Origin: Pelecanus crispus
Taxonomy: Eukaryota; Chordata; Aves; Pelecaniformes; Pelecanidae
Direction: 5' to 3'
DNA length: 64,000 bases
Assembly (NCBI RefSeq): GCF_030463565.1
Contig: NC_134643.1
Span: forward strand, 2,490,001-2,554,000
Shown: piece by piece, positions 10,185 through 23,622 of the stretch
Layout of the letters: every line of letters begins with the position of its first letter
How positions within the stretch are numbered: the stretch's first letter is position 1
The notes under the pieces: generated by a model
What the model saw: the letters and a program-made list of their open reading frames with translations, nothing else
What the model was told of the DNA's origin: nothing
Databases searched by the model: none
Position numbers and translations under genes: made by a program

Positions 10185-13100
10185 CTGAAAAGCAAACAAA
10201 CAAAAAAAGCTCACTCTGGTGAGTAGTGATACTTGATGCTCCAGACCTTTATTTCTGTAGAATACCATCAACTGTTACTTTTATGCAGTGCCGCGAGCAG
10301 AGAAGGCTCTGTCAGGTGCTGTACAAAGAGAGCACATATTCCAACTGAACATCAGGAGATGCCAAGTGGGCACGTACATGCACAGGGGAGCAAATCTCAC
10401 AAATCTGCTCCCCACACTCTTCCATACTCGGCTAAAACACAAACTATGGGGAACTGAGGGCTCCTCTTTCCTAGTAGTTACCGTCAGCTGAGATGTCACT
10501 GTTTGGTATCCAGCAGATACGAAGCAGTATACAGATACACATACATAAAAATATATATACCTGGTGGTGTACAGATGTATATCTAGTCACTCAGCCTGCA
10601 AGAACAGGACTCTTCTGGAAAGGAAAAGAATCACAGGGGTAGGGGAAGTGGAGGTCTTTTGTCCCTAATGAATCCCTGTTGCAGAGAGATGCTAATATGG
10701 AGCACGGGGAGAGCCCCAAGCCCAAAACTCCAGAGACCTCCAATACTACTGAGACACACAGTTTGAGAGAAAAAATATTAAATAATGTAAAATAAAATTT
10801 GAGCCAGGAGCTGAGGTGCCTCTTTTAATAAGTAAAAGATCATCTGAAGAGAAGTCATAATACAGAGGCTGCAGTGCAGGCTGGTTTAAATAAATGTAAA
10901 GTGGCATTAGTGAAAGAATGGATTTCCAAGGAAGGGAATTTAAGCAAGTACTTATGGAAGGGAAAATGCGTCACAGGCCAAGGAAGCAGTGGGGCCATTC
11001 TGACCACTGCCAATCCAGCCACTGCAGAAAAAATGGGCTGGGGCTCAATTATTTGCCCTGACTCCACAGCCCAGGTGGAAGAGGTAAAACTAGTGATAGC
11101 TACTGGGGTCCTCTGAGACATTTTCTCCCCCCCCCTTCTTTTACAGCACAAACTTGATTAAGGTCTGAAACCTGGAGAAGAGCGTGTGACTCTTGGGAAG
11201 CACTGCCGAGAGGTTCATCAGCAGAAGGGGCATCAGGACTATTGTGCCCTCCATATAGAACTTTTGTGTATTCCTGGCACAGCCTTTCCAATTCACACAG
11301 CTGCGCTCTGTGCCTCAGTTTCCTCATCCAAGGGGAAAAATCTGGTATCAGGGGTCTTGTTGTCTAGGTATCACCAAGACAAAGCACCCTGTCTAGAGGG
11401 AGCTGTAAAAATATAAGGCTTTACAAAGCTTTTTTAGGCAGAGAGGTTCCCAGTCCTGGGCAGACCCTTCCAGGTCAGGGATAAGGGGAAGGTTCTCACA
11501 TATGACTCCACTGAAGCAAGCTCCATCAAAGTGATGAACCTTGGCTGTGGGTTTAGGTCTGTTTGGGGTATCAAAAACAAAAAAAAGTGGTGCATGGATG
11601 GAAAGCACCCCTTTTTCTAGAGGAATTGGTTAACTTTATAGCTTCATACAGATGTTATATACCCTTGTTAAAGAAACAAGGATCTGAAAAGCTCAGGGAA
11701 GGAGAAGTGAAAAGATCTCTCTCTGTCTGCATGCATCAGAAGGCAGCGAGGGCTTGTTTCAGCCAAATACCCAGCACTTCTTTGGCTGAAGAGCAAAGCA
11801 AGTCAGAAATGGGCCAGAGCAGCTGAGGAGGAGGTCCCTGCATGACTCCTCCACACTTCTGCAGGGGGACATGGACAGGTTGCAGTCTAATCCTTAGGTC
11901 TTGGTGGAATAAATTATTTAAAACCCAAGAGCAGGGGCTCTGGGAAAAGTTATCACCTCCCTCCCTTTCTCTCCTCTTTGAATGCATTAAAATAGCAGCC
12001 AGGGCAAACATGGCAAAGCTGCGTATTAAATTTCTCTTGTTCTTTACTTTGCAGGCTCTCAGGTCTGGCTTAGCTGTGCCTTTGCAGAGCATCCAGCATG
12101 CTGCCAGACTGCAAATCACTGCAGCAATGACTGTAACCAGCTGTAGTAAAACCACACGTCTGGAGTGTCTCGGGTCTTGCCTCTGCTAGCGTGGCCAGGC
12201 TACTGGGCTCCAGAGCTCTGCATTTTTATCTCCTCTGTCTCCTTCAAGACATCGCCTGCTCCTGTGACCTGAGAATTTGCTGCTGTGGTTGAAAATCTGC
12301 ACCAACATAACTGGTGTCAGGGGCCAGCTGAGATCAGGTGGGAGGAAGGGCTCACGGCTAGAGGAAGAGGACTCCAAGATCATTGATGCAGAGAACAAGG
12401 ACTGACCGGATTTGGGTTGTGTGGTCAAAAGAAGGGACTGTGCGTGAGTAGGGGAGGATACATGTAGAAGGCACAAGACACAAATAAAAAATAGCTTCTG
12501 GGGATGAATGATAAACTGAAAAAAACAATCAAGCTGTTAGGCTCCACACATCTGAGATACAGGCTACGAAACTCCTGGAGCTGACGGAGGACCAGATCAC
12601 CAGCATTGCAGACTGCCCGAGGGGACTTTGAGGTGGGCTCTGCTGCAAGGACATACGTTCCCTTAGAAGCAGGGGGAAAGTGGGGCAGAAAACTGTCTCA
12701 GTGAGAATATTTCCCATGCAAGCCACTTGAGAACAGGCTTGGTAACAGAACCCCAACCCCCCCTGACTTACTACGTGATAAAAGAGGACGTTTGTGCAGC
12801 TCAAAAGGTAGGTGGCTAGGTAAGGATGGGGGAGACCTTGCACATCCCTGTATCGGCTGCTATTTGCAGAAAGCATTTGGGTAATCCCTGCAGGCTACAA
12901 ACTCATCAGGTTTGGGTAACACCGAGTCACCCTGCGTCAGCTGCTGATTTCAGTTCCTGTTGCCTATGATGGGGAACCCGACGGCACAATTCGTGGTCTC
13001 CCAGAAGCTACTGTGCTACCACATGACACGATACGATTTACTGCTATACTCCCCTCAACATTTACATCTCTTGTTCACTCAGACTGAGATGCTGAACGAG

Positions 13101-14469
13101 GCCAGTGTCTGACACAGGAATTGAAAATACCGACGTGGCTCAGACAAAGAAGCATTTTGCAAGGCGGATCTGGTCCCCTGCAGAAACACAGCATCGAGTC
13201 TTAGCTTTTGAGAAAATGTCAATAGCAGAAGCTACAAAACCTTGGGAGGATATTTCTCAGTGCTGGATTCAGGGAGGGGGAGACTAAACCCAGCCTCATC
13301 TCCAATCACAGGAACAGATTTAGCCGTTTAATTGCTACCGATGCTAACACTGTAATCCCGGCACAACGACAACGCCCCAGCACTCTCCTGAGACACGCAC
13401 GGAGAACTCCTTGAGAACCTCTTGGTATGGAAAAACAAGACTTGGCTCAGGAACCCATGACGATAAGGCCTGTGTGTCCAACCCACCTCCTGCCAACTGA
13501 TGGATATTCTTTAAATCTTGGCTCCTCTTGCAGGTAGACACATAAAGCCCCCAAAACAGCAGATCTCATGCAGTTCCAGAAGCGGCAATGCAGCAGCAGG
13601 CGGCAGAGGCATAGCAGAGGCTCAGACTCATCCTCTTTGACAACACTGTCGCTACGGTAAACTCTCTCCCAGCCAGAAAAACACAGCTCGCTCTTCAGCT
13701 AAAGCAGTTAAGGGGACTTGTAGATACAGGCAGGGACTGATAAAGCCCTGTGGGTCAGCGGTCTAAGGATGGGTCTCCTGAGTTTTAATTTCAGCTCCCC
13801 TCTTTAGCTATAATTAGTCCTGTAACGTTTATGCTTGAACTTGGCATAATTAAACAGTTGTATCTGGGGTCTTGCAGAAACTAAGATCCCAAATTTGAAT
13901 GGCAGCTACCTACCAGTCGGCTCTATAGCATCCTTCTGGCACCTTGATGTGTGGCTCATTCACTGAGTGCTCAGAAGCTGCTGTTAGCCTTAATGTTTTA
14001 GAAGATTTGGGCATTTATGAAGATGCCTCAATACACAGTCAGAAATCTCATATAAGGTTAACTCTGAGAATATTGGCAATATCTCAAGTAACAGTTATGC
14101 ACACAATGTGTAGAAAAAAATAACAAGGTTGCCAAGGTAAACACTAAGATTTAGGAAATGTTGATCACCTTCAGGGAATTTATGCTGAGCAGATGTGAAA
14201 TGAGATTTTTACCTTTGCCAGCTCTGGCTGGGTTTTCAACAAAATAACAGAGAGAACATCTTGGATGGAGCGATCTCTCTGAGAGATGGCAAGTCTTCGC
14301 TCCAAAGCACAGGACTCCTGGCCTTCCTAACAGGACAGAGCACCTTACAAGAAGAACTGAAGCTGTTCCACCTGCAGCCCAGACCGATCACCGGACGAGC
14401 TCAGCAATGCAAGCCCATCTTTAACCCCTGTCCTTACAGCTGCCTTCCTTTTAAGCCTGTCCCAGATCC

Positions 14470-14960
14470 TGGATTATTGAAGAATTCTGCACCTAATAAA
14501 CACAGGATTCATCTGTCACTCTTTTCAGGATCAGATTATTTTTTAATTAAAAATTTCCTACAAAATAAAAAAGAGAGCAAGCGAGACAGTACGAGTGAGC
14601 GAAAGGTATGCATTTTTAATTGGGTGCAATTAAAAACCTGCCGCTTTGGCATGGCATTGCCTTCGGCCAAACTCTATTTGCATGAGTAATTATTCACTCC
14701 ATTACGAAGTCTGTTCAACTTTGCCTCCCTTGTCTTTGAAAGTATTAATAAATATTGATCAGACACACTCCTGTTTGCCTTTGCCCAAGCAGCTCTGATG
14801 GACTCATCTTCTGATGTTATCAAATAATGAAATATGAAAGAGTGAGTGGGATGAGCCTCTTGTTCTGTGATTTTTTATTTAGGCTCTTCATTTTACTTTC
14901 AGAAGTGTATTTGTCCCTGCCATTATAAATGATCTTTTGATTATCAAGAGGAGGTTGCGA
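14470..14960. promoter_or_regulatory. Candidate conserved intronic regulatory element
   Basis: An AT-rich stretch with clustered homeodomain-type and POU-type words: TTAATTAA at 14543-14550, the octamer ATTTGCAT at 14676-14683, and TAATTA at 14687-14692 just 3 bases later. It carries no repeat I recognise. Octamer plus TAATTA spacing is common in vertebrate developmental enhancers. This is inference from word content only; no alignment could be run. Confidence 0.25.
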
Positions 14961-16289
14961 AAAGCAAGTTAGTAAGGGATGGGGGAAATCAATGGACAAC
15001 AGGTGAGGGAAATCTCTATTCGGTGAAATGCTGGCAAACTGCTTTGTTTTTTTTAAAGTTGAGATTTAAAACCAGAGAAAAGAATTAATATTTTATCAAA
15101 AGCTGATTCTATCATCTGACAAATAGGTTAATAAATAATAATAGCGAATTAGCATACCTAACCAAAAAGCAAATTTAGCTTCCCAAACCTTCCATCGGCT
15201 TCCATGGGAGCACAGCTAAGCACACGTAAGCTGATTTACCCTACACAGATCTGCCTGGGCAGTAAGATCCTGCAGTGCTCAGCGGTGAGATATTTGGGGT
15301 AAGAAGAGAACAGATCAAAGCTGAACTCATGAATCTTTGCTCACCTGAGTACGAAGTCAGGAATGCAGCTGATGGGAACAAAGTGACCTGGGTGACTCAC
15401 CTCATCAGGGAAATCTTTTTTGTTTGTACACTTACTCGCACAGTTTTGATTTATTATGCTGAAAAGCATAGACGGGGTTGTTGAGTTAACCTGATATGAC
15501 AGATTTTTTTACCCATGAATGTGGTACAGGTTCTTACAGAGCATCTCTCCCGATTTGCTATGGAAGTACCAACAATTGCTGTTTTACAAAGGGAAGGAAA
15601 TATTCATCTAGCTCCAAGCCTTTAGCTCTTTAGCCTTTGGCCAGATACCTGGCCAAACTCTCCACTTAGGTTCAGCTTCAGTGTTGATGGCCATATTTTG
15701 GGGGAGTGAGGAGCGAAGGACTGCCTAAGGTGTCCAAAGTCCTTACTATCCTGCTCATACAGGATGATGGACTAGTTCTGATGGCTTGTATGGCAAAACT
15801 TCGTTCCTTTTTAAACAATAAAATCCATCCTTACAATGCTCCTTCATGTGATTATCTCACATCCCCACAAGTGAACCAACCTAGACATCTGTGAACTGTT
15901 CCTCTGACTACTGGCAATGGGACTGGGTTCAAAGTTTCTGGACTAACCCTTGAATTCTTTGGGCATTTTTTTAGGACAAACACATACCTTAGAGCAAGTC
16001 ACGCCTAATCCAAATCCCAAATACAACTGTACTCTTTCTGCTCACTTTAGCAGGCTGGAATTGGCCCAGGAAGATCTACCATCATCTGAAGAACATCTTT
16101 GTACTAAGAGCAGATAGGGAAGGACAAATATCACTGGTGGAAATTGTTCCCAGGTGAAAGAAAAAGCAACCCATGGACAAACCAAAACACACAAAACAGT
16201 TTCTTTTTTTTTTCTTTTTAAAAATAGCAGTTTTAAAATAAAACACCAAGTTGCCAACAATGAACCCATTTTGCAAGGATGCATTTTGA

Positions 16290-16290
<1 letters not shown>

Positions 16291-16325
<35 letters not shown>
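16291..16325 (+). repeat. Compound tetranucleotide microsatellite (TCTG)n(TCTA)n
   Basis: About five TCTG units followed directly by three to four TCTA units. It is short and likely polymorphic in length. Confidence 0.95.
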
Positions 16326-19079
16326 CAGAAAAGATGGTCTCTTGAACTCTATTCTTGGAGAAAGAGGAAAAAAAATAAAGAGGCTTTCTCATTTAGAAAA
16401 AAACCTTTGGAAAGGCAATCAGGATGAGACAAGCTCCTCTGAGGGCTATTAATACCGTTCTCCATTTAAATGCTAATGTTAACCTATAACCCAAGGCCTG
16501 CACACAAAAATGTTTTTCAAAAGATGGCCAGGTGAATTCAAAATTAAATTCTGATTTCCCTCAGAATGACTTGATCTCTTCTTAAGAGAAGGACCTTCAG
16601 ATGAACAGTGTGATGTTTCAGAACAAAGGATCTTACTTTTAATTATTCCTTCATTATATAGCTGGGTGTCCACTCTGTAGTAGTGCAGACAGAAACAGCT
16701 TCACAAGGCAAGAACTCAGACCCGGGTGCTGACTTATGCAAAGGGAACAAAAAAATTTTGTACCTTATCTAACTCCCTTTTTGGGGATTAGAGAGTCACT
16801 TTTATAGCACCCAAAACTATCTTAGGTACTCCAATAAGAAAGTAAAAAAGGTTAAGTATGAAGCACTCACAGACTAAATCTAGACAAAACCCACAGGACA
16901 GAACAACGAGCATGCAAGAGAAGAGGAAAAAAGACCAAAGCTGCAGTTATAAAGTCACTCAATTTTGATACATGCAGATCTTGGTGGAACCATTACATTT
17001 AAATATATGGAGGAGGTGAGTGAGTGCAGAAAGGGAAGATACAGCAAGAAATGAGGTAACTGCAGTTCATGTAATGCAGAAGAAATGGATTTTCAGGACT
17101 GGCCTGACCAAGAAGAGAAGCCCATGGGGCTTTTTTGTCTATGGAGCATGAAAGGGAAGGAGATGAGGATGGAGTTGATGGTTACAGGGCACAGGAGATG
17201 GGGCAAGAGAGCATGCTCCGAGCATGCAGGATTTTGCAAAGCAAGTTCTGAAAACTTGAAATACCAAGCAAAGGATAATTCACATAAACCAGCAATTACT
17301 GTAATTTCTACACCTCATGAAGACTGCAATGATGTTTGCAAACATGCATCAGTGATAATTTTAAAGCAATAGTCTGCAAATATGGATGCTGGTTATTCTT
17401 CCATCTTGGGGGCTTATGATAACAAAATAGAAACTAGTGATGGAAGGTATCCGCTACATCATATATCCGCTCTCTAACCGCTGCTCGTCTTAGACTGCAT
17501 CCTTCAAGTCCTCTATGCAGTTACAGCCCTAAAACATACCAGAGAATATCATTACCCTCAGGACACTATTCCCCAAGGGAATGTATATCCTGATCACAAT
17601 TTCTTAATATTTCTTTCTTGATTTTTGATTAACCTGGACCAGTTCTGGGGATAACAATAGTAATGCCCATTCTCTGCCTCCAGAAGAACCCAAAGGGCTT
17701 TGGGGGAATTCATGTAGCTTTAGATGTCCACAACAGAGGTGTTATAGATCTGCAAGTCAATGTCAGCTCCTCTTATAAAGCATGGCAAGAAATGGACACC
17801 TCTCACGTCTGCCTGGGGTGAGATGAACTGTGGCTGAGAAGCACCTATTTGGCTCCATGGACTGTAGAGGGAGCCCGGAATGAGGCTATATCAGCCAAAA
17901 ATGTTTGCTTGCTGCTATGATCTACATCTTCTCCAGGTGCACCAGGGACCACCTCATTCACAGCCTCTCGGAAGCCCAAAGGCAGATGTCCCGTCACCAC
18001 ACACTGCAATACACGGCACAATTTGGGGCAGGACGCACAGATGGCTGTGAGCTCTGTTATTACAGGAGGAGAGTGTCAAGAAAGTAAAAAGCACTTAAAA
18101 AGCTAAAATGTGAAGATGTGAAATGGTTTGTGAAAGACAATAAAACACGAAAGGAAGAAATAAAGTGAATTTATAATATAATGGTGCTTCACGCTCCTGT
18201 GGTACCTCTGCAAATCACAGTCCTTAATAAATAATCAGGGCTGTGATGTAAGAATAGTATTAGCTTTTTATTTTTTTTTTTTTACAGCTGGAAGAACTAA
18301 GATAAAAATTAAGTCATTTGTCCAAGGTAGAAAACAGTGTCAGAGATGGGAAGCCCTCACACCTTGGTCAGTACTGTACCTGCTTTTGGGGCTGCAGCGC
18401 ACAGAACTCTGAACAGGGTATAGAGCCAGGCAAGAAAAGTAGGTGTATTTATTCAAAAGGGTGTAAATACAGTCTTCTAATTAAAGACAACCAAATTATA
18501 AAACCCAATTACTTTCCTTTTCAAAACTTAAACCACACAGCTTATGAAACAGTGTAGACAAATCAGCTCACCTATGCGTTGGCCTCTATTAAGCAGCTTT
18601 GTTTTAATGGCTACTTTTGGAAAAAAAACCCCAGCCAACACCTTTGGGTGCTATGTGCAGCTCTGCATCACTAAAGCACTTGGTTTTCTCTCTACTGCAA
18701 TTCTTTTTGTAAAACACAGATGATAAATCACCTCTAAAACGTGGAGCTAATTAGCAAAAGGAGAAGGTAAGGTACGTGCAGACCATAACTGCTCTTCCAA
18801 AAGATCTCTCCTTTTCTCTCTCCTCCTTTTCATCCTGATACCTGCTAAGCTCTACCTTATCTACTACTTTCTTTGTAGTATTTCCTCCTCCTTTCTTTTT
18901 CCCTTCCTCCCGTGGTTTGTCACTCGTGACTTGGACAACATTGCCCTGCTGGGAACACGTGATGCACGGGGATCTCTGTGCATCAGGCGGTGTCATCACG
19001 GAGGGGAACACGTGCACGTGTCATTGAAAAACCATTCCCCGAACAACTCCAACCACCCTCGCACTCTGCAGTGATACAC

Positions 19080-19640
19080 GCTAATTACACGACTCTTCAA
19101 AGCAAGGATAAATCCATTAAACCCCATTAAAAAATTTTTCAAAAACAATGTCTGAGGCACTCCTTGTAGCTCCATACTGCCTGATATAATGAAGGATGGA
19201 ATTTCTCGCTCTCCAAATGGAACTTTATAGGGTATTAAATAAGCACCCTCAGCACTTATCTAAATCTTTAATTAGTTCTATAATATACTGATGATATCAA
19301 GGCTAATTAAATTTATACAGATGAAGAGCAATGAAATTCTAACCAAGTGAGCTGGAAAGTACATATTAAATAGTAAATTTAATGGTTCAAGCAGATAAAT
19401 GCAATTTTATATAAAAAAATTAAATTCAATTTACATGTTGTATTAAAATTGATTTTGAGTGTGCAAATGATTGGAAAAAATCTTTTTAATATATCAGTAA
19501 AAGTGGCAATCCGGCCTGTTTAAATATCAGTTATTAATGCCAGCATTTGCAAATAAGCCACACACATTTGCATTTTTACTGCATATAGTAAAAAGAAAAA
19601 ATTATCTATACCATATGCCAGTTTATAAAGAATATTAAGC
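19080..19640. promoter_or_regulatory. AT-rich intronic block, possible conserved element
   Basis: A strongly AT-rich run with repeated TAATTA/ATTAAAT words (for example near 19302-19312), no recognisable transposon and no open frame of note. Such blocks in large introns are often conserved non-coding elements or matrix-attachment-type DNA. Function is not shown by the sequence. Confidence 0.2.
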
Positions 19641-22600
19641 AATTTTTCCCCTTGCCTCATGCATAAATGAGAGGAAACGTGGAAACGAACGTAGCCCGAA
19701 AGAAGAGAGAGTCAGCAGTTCGATGGAAAGTACAGCAAAGATTGCTCCAGTCAGCAAAAAATAATACAATTTTAGCTACCCTTTGGGAACAACAATTACT
19801 GTGGCAAAAAACCCCAGCCTTATTTAGGATCAAGTGGCTTGGAACGGGATACAAAAATCCGACGCTGTAATCGGGGAGATGCTCAGTGGTGCAAGTTTAC
19901 TTGATTTTTAATAAAACCAGGAATGTTTGGTAGCTACCGATGGGTGAAGGACACATCTGACGGGATCTGCTTGCTAAGGGGCAAAACAGGCTGCAAGACG
20001 GGAACTGCGGTAGGAAATTCCAAGGTCCATCAAGGCAATGTCTGCCTGTAGTAGGTTGTGGTTGGGCCTCGGTGCTTCAAAGGAGGTTTGAACCACTTGC
20101 TGGAGTCAGGCAAACAACCCAAAAGTCTGGAAAACTCCAGTTCCTGGGTTTTTTTGGCTACTTTGTTCATTTGGTTTGAATGCTGCAGTGGCTTCAGAAA
20201 TTAGGGAACTGAGATTTTTTGTGGATATGCTGACACCAAATTCAGTTTGTTATCATTTTTTTGTTGAACGCGTTGCTGTTTCTCATGGAAGAGCCCTTTA
20301 CTGGATTCACTTGCCTCATGGCACTGTCGTTTCTTCTGGCAGTACAGTCCAGCATCATTACCTTGTGCCAGCCTAATCTCCGAGGTTGGGGAAGCGATCT
20401 ACAGACCCCCACTTCTCAACACTGCACACAGACCTATCCAAACCAGAAGGAAAACAAAAGGGTGCAGCAGCCTCAGACCCTACCCATCATCAGTTACCAC
20501 CACCACCAAGACCTCAAGGGGCCTGATTGCCATGAGCTCCTACCTATGAATGGAGAAGAAATGGGGCTAAGTCAATTCATCCTACACTAAAATGGATAGT
20601 TACATTGGGTTGAAGTGCCCTGTGGAGGTTGTTTATTACAAAGGAACCAGGAAGCCAGGATGGATTCAATGCCAAATTTTGATGGCTGAACGTAGGTGAC
20701 ATGAACATAGAACTATGGGTCTCCTGGATGAAGGAGTTAATGCTGAAGAGCTTCAACACTCTTCTCCGTGCATTCTGTGTTGGCCACTGGCCAGATGAGC
20801 ATTTCATCACACCTAATATGCCAGTTCTCAATACTCCTTCTCATGCTCAGAAACCTTTGGATTTGCAGGCTAGTGGTATTTATGGCCAGCTGCTACTCAT
20901 TTGCTGTTGCAGCAATATTTTAAGTTGAAATTGCTTTTCCCTCTCTAACGTACTTAGGGCAAAAGACGTATTTACAGAGGGAAGCCATTGCCTCTCTAAG
21001 GTACTGTTGTAGCAGGCAAAGCAAGAAAGCCACTTTTAATTGCTCCTTTTGAAAAATACCACTCCTGAAAGAACATCCACCTAAGCCAGAGTAAGTACTG
21101 ACACTGCTGTGTGCAGTACAACTGTGGCCTCTTCTGGCCATTCTTGGTGAAATTTTAGCTCCAATGATCTCAACTTTTTGAGCCAACAAATCTGCGCTAC
21201 AATATCTTTTGCCAGACAGCACAAACCCTTAGCATTTAAAATGAAAGCATTATCACGGCAATGTCAGGGCAGCATAAGATGCTCAGCCATAGACATGGTT
21301 TCTATCTCCATTCTCCACTGCATGAAAAAGCCAGGTCTGGTTGTCTTGCTCATGGAGTATCTTGGAGACGCATCCCTTTGCTCACCACCCCTTACGTACA
21401 GGCTGCAAACCCCAGACAGACTCCACTGCAGTGTGACAGCGGCTCCTTGGAAACAAAGTTGGTCCCTATAGAGTGAGACAAAAATCCCAGCACTGCTTCT
21501 AAACTGATGGAGTACTTCATAGCCATCAAAAGCAGGGAAATGGCTCTGAACTGCTCTTTTTATCTCATTCCAGAAACGCGTCCTCTAACTGTACAAAACC
21601 TCCAGACTATCAACCAGATCTCTGCTTTGAGAACTGGACCTGTAGTTTTTTGTATTAATTTCTTAACCTCCTCTTTCAATTCCTATTTGTACACCTCAAA
21701 GTACTTTAGAGACACCACGTACAGAACTTTTCCGTTTTCTCAAAAGGCTGCTTTGTGGTTGAGAAAACAAAGGTTCACTGAGATCAAGGGGTCCAAGTGA
21801 AGTCCTTTGTGTGTGCAATGGGATGGCTACAACCCAATAACAGCCATCCCCATGCTGACGCTCACTGAGTCACCTCCCAGGGCCAGCTTCCCCGCTGGTG
21901 TCCATCTTTGAACCTCCCCTCCAGGGAGAAAAAGCACATTTTCCTGATGATTCTCAGAATCTGCACATTTGCATGCTACAAGTGAAGGAAGAATGAATTT
22001 CACACAGCGCACCAAACAGTTAACAGATGGCAAAAAAATTACAATCATTTTACCAAGTTGCGTCGGACTTAAGAATACAACTTGGAATATGAAGGCACTG
22101 AATCTTATTAAAAAAGACATATTCTACATATTGCTTCTTCATAATACAAGCTGTTCTTCATGAAAGCATAAAACGTGCTATTATTTGCACCTCTTTTCTT
22201 CTTCTCTTTGTTTTTGCACACATGACAATGTGGAATACATATCTGATATATGACTTCTGTATGCACTTGAGAGACTGACTTCAGCTTTAGATGTTACTGC
22301 ACTTAGGTGATGTGAGATGTCACCTGAATTTTCTATCTTTTCTATATTATTTGATCTCAGATCGGGAATACAAATTGTAAAATACAAGGCAAGCTTTACA
22401 GCCTTCAATAAAATCCCAGTAAGAAATTACACGCTGCAGACCATTTCCTGAAAGCAATACATATCTGTGTATGTTGACATCACGTGTATATTCAAATGCA
22501 GTGGTCTGGTTGTAATTATTTTAATATCTTCTTAAAATACAAGAATCAAGGTTTTTCATCTTTACCTGAGCGTATGGATTTCTCTTTGCTATGAAGCACA

Positions 22601-23040
22601 GTTTCATTACGGACCAGATTTAATTGCTACATCAGAGTTTGTATGTTGATAGTCTACATCTGATGTGCGAAAGTTCAGGGACGCCAATCAGGCACGGTGC
22701 AGATGCCACTCTGCAAAATGTTCTCAGACAGTCTCCATCTGTCAGATATGGTAATACTTGCGCTCCATCAATAATTCACCTCCTTAACTCCATGTTTCCT
22801 GCATTTGAGTCAGAATTTTTAATGTCAGCCTCACCAGAGGATCTACCTTGGATAGACAGGAATTGCCTGATCTGCATTCCCCATTCAGACTGTGTGTTTT
22901 TGTGCCCTGGAGCCAGTCGCCTTCTGCAGTTGAAGAATCATCTCTCAGTTTACTCAGTTTTTTACTGATTTTAGCTGCAAAAATCATGGCTTCCCTTTTG
23001 GGGCAGCATTTTCATCTCATTCAAGGATGGAAGTCAGAGG

Positions 23041-23622
23041 GTAATGTGTGGCCAGCAGGTCGAGGGAGGGGATTCTGCCCCTCTGCTCTGCTCTGGTGAG
23101 ACCTCACCTGCAGCCCTGCATCCAGCTCTGGGGCCCTCAGCACAAGAAGGACATGGACCTGCTGGAACGGGTCCAGGGGAGGCCACAAAAATGATCCGAG
23201 GGCTGGAGCACCTCTGCTATGAGGCCAGGCTGGGGGAGTTGGGGTTGTTCAGCCTGGAGAAGAGAAGGCTGCGAGGAGACCTTATTGTGGCCTTTCAGTG
23301 CTCAAAGGGGGCCTATAAGAAAGATGGGGACAGACTTTTTAGTAGGCCCTAAGGACAAGGGGTATGGTTTTAAACTAAAAGAGGGGAGATTCAGACTAGA
23401 TATAAGGAAGAAATTTTTTATGATGAGGGTGGTGAGACACTGGCACAGGTTGCCCAGAGAGGCTGTAGATGCCCCATCCCTGGAACCATTCAAGGTCAGG
23501 TTGGACAGGGCTCTGAGCAGCCTGATCTGGTTAAAGCTGTCCCTGCTCACTGCAGGGGGTTGGGCTGGATGGCCTCTAAAGGTCCCTTCCAACCCAAAGC
23601 ATTCTGTGATTCTATGATTCTG
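23041..23622 (+). mobile_element. Old CR1 LINE 3' fragment
   Basis: A plus-strand CR1 copy starting within the C-terminal part of ORF2 (GTGTGGCCAGCAGGTCGAGG) and running to the octamer end near ATTCTGTGATTCTATGATTC. Recognisable coding pieces include [14 protein letters not shown] and DIRKKFFMMRVVRHWHRLPR, spread over two frames because of indels. Its tail (CACTGCAGGGGGTTGGGCTG) matches the fragment at 900-1132, so both come from the same older subfamily. It is opposite in orientation to EXOC4. Confidence 0.93.

Larger units (their letters stand above)
10185..23040 (-). other. EXOC4 last intron, 3' part
   Basis: No coding exon, RNA gene or recent transposon was recognised. It contains a TCTG/TCTA microsatellite (16291-16325), an AT-rich segment rich in homeodomain/POU-like words (about 14470-14960) and a second AT-rich TAATTA-rich block (about 19080-19640). 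The ORFs present are short and show no splice-linked conservation that I can recognise. Confidence 0.8.

Noticed and set aside
11736-12155. 139-codon minus-strand frame with a hydrophobic N-terminus resembling a signal peptide
   Set aside because: No family resemblance after the hydrophobic start and an equally long frame on the opposite strand.
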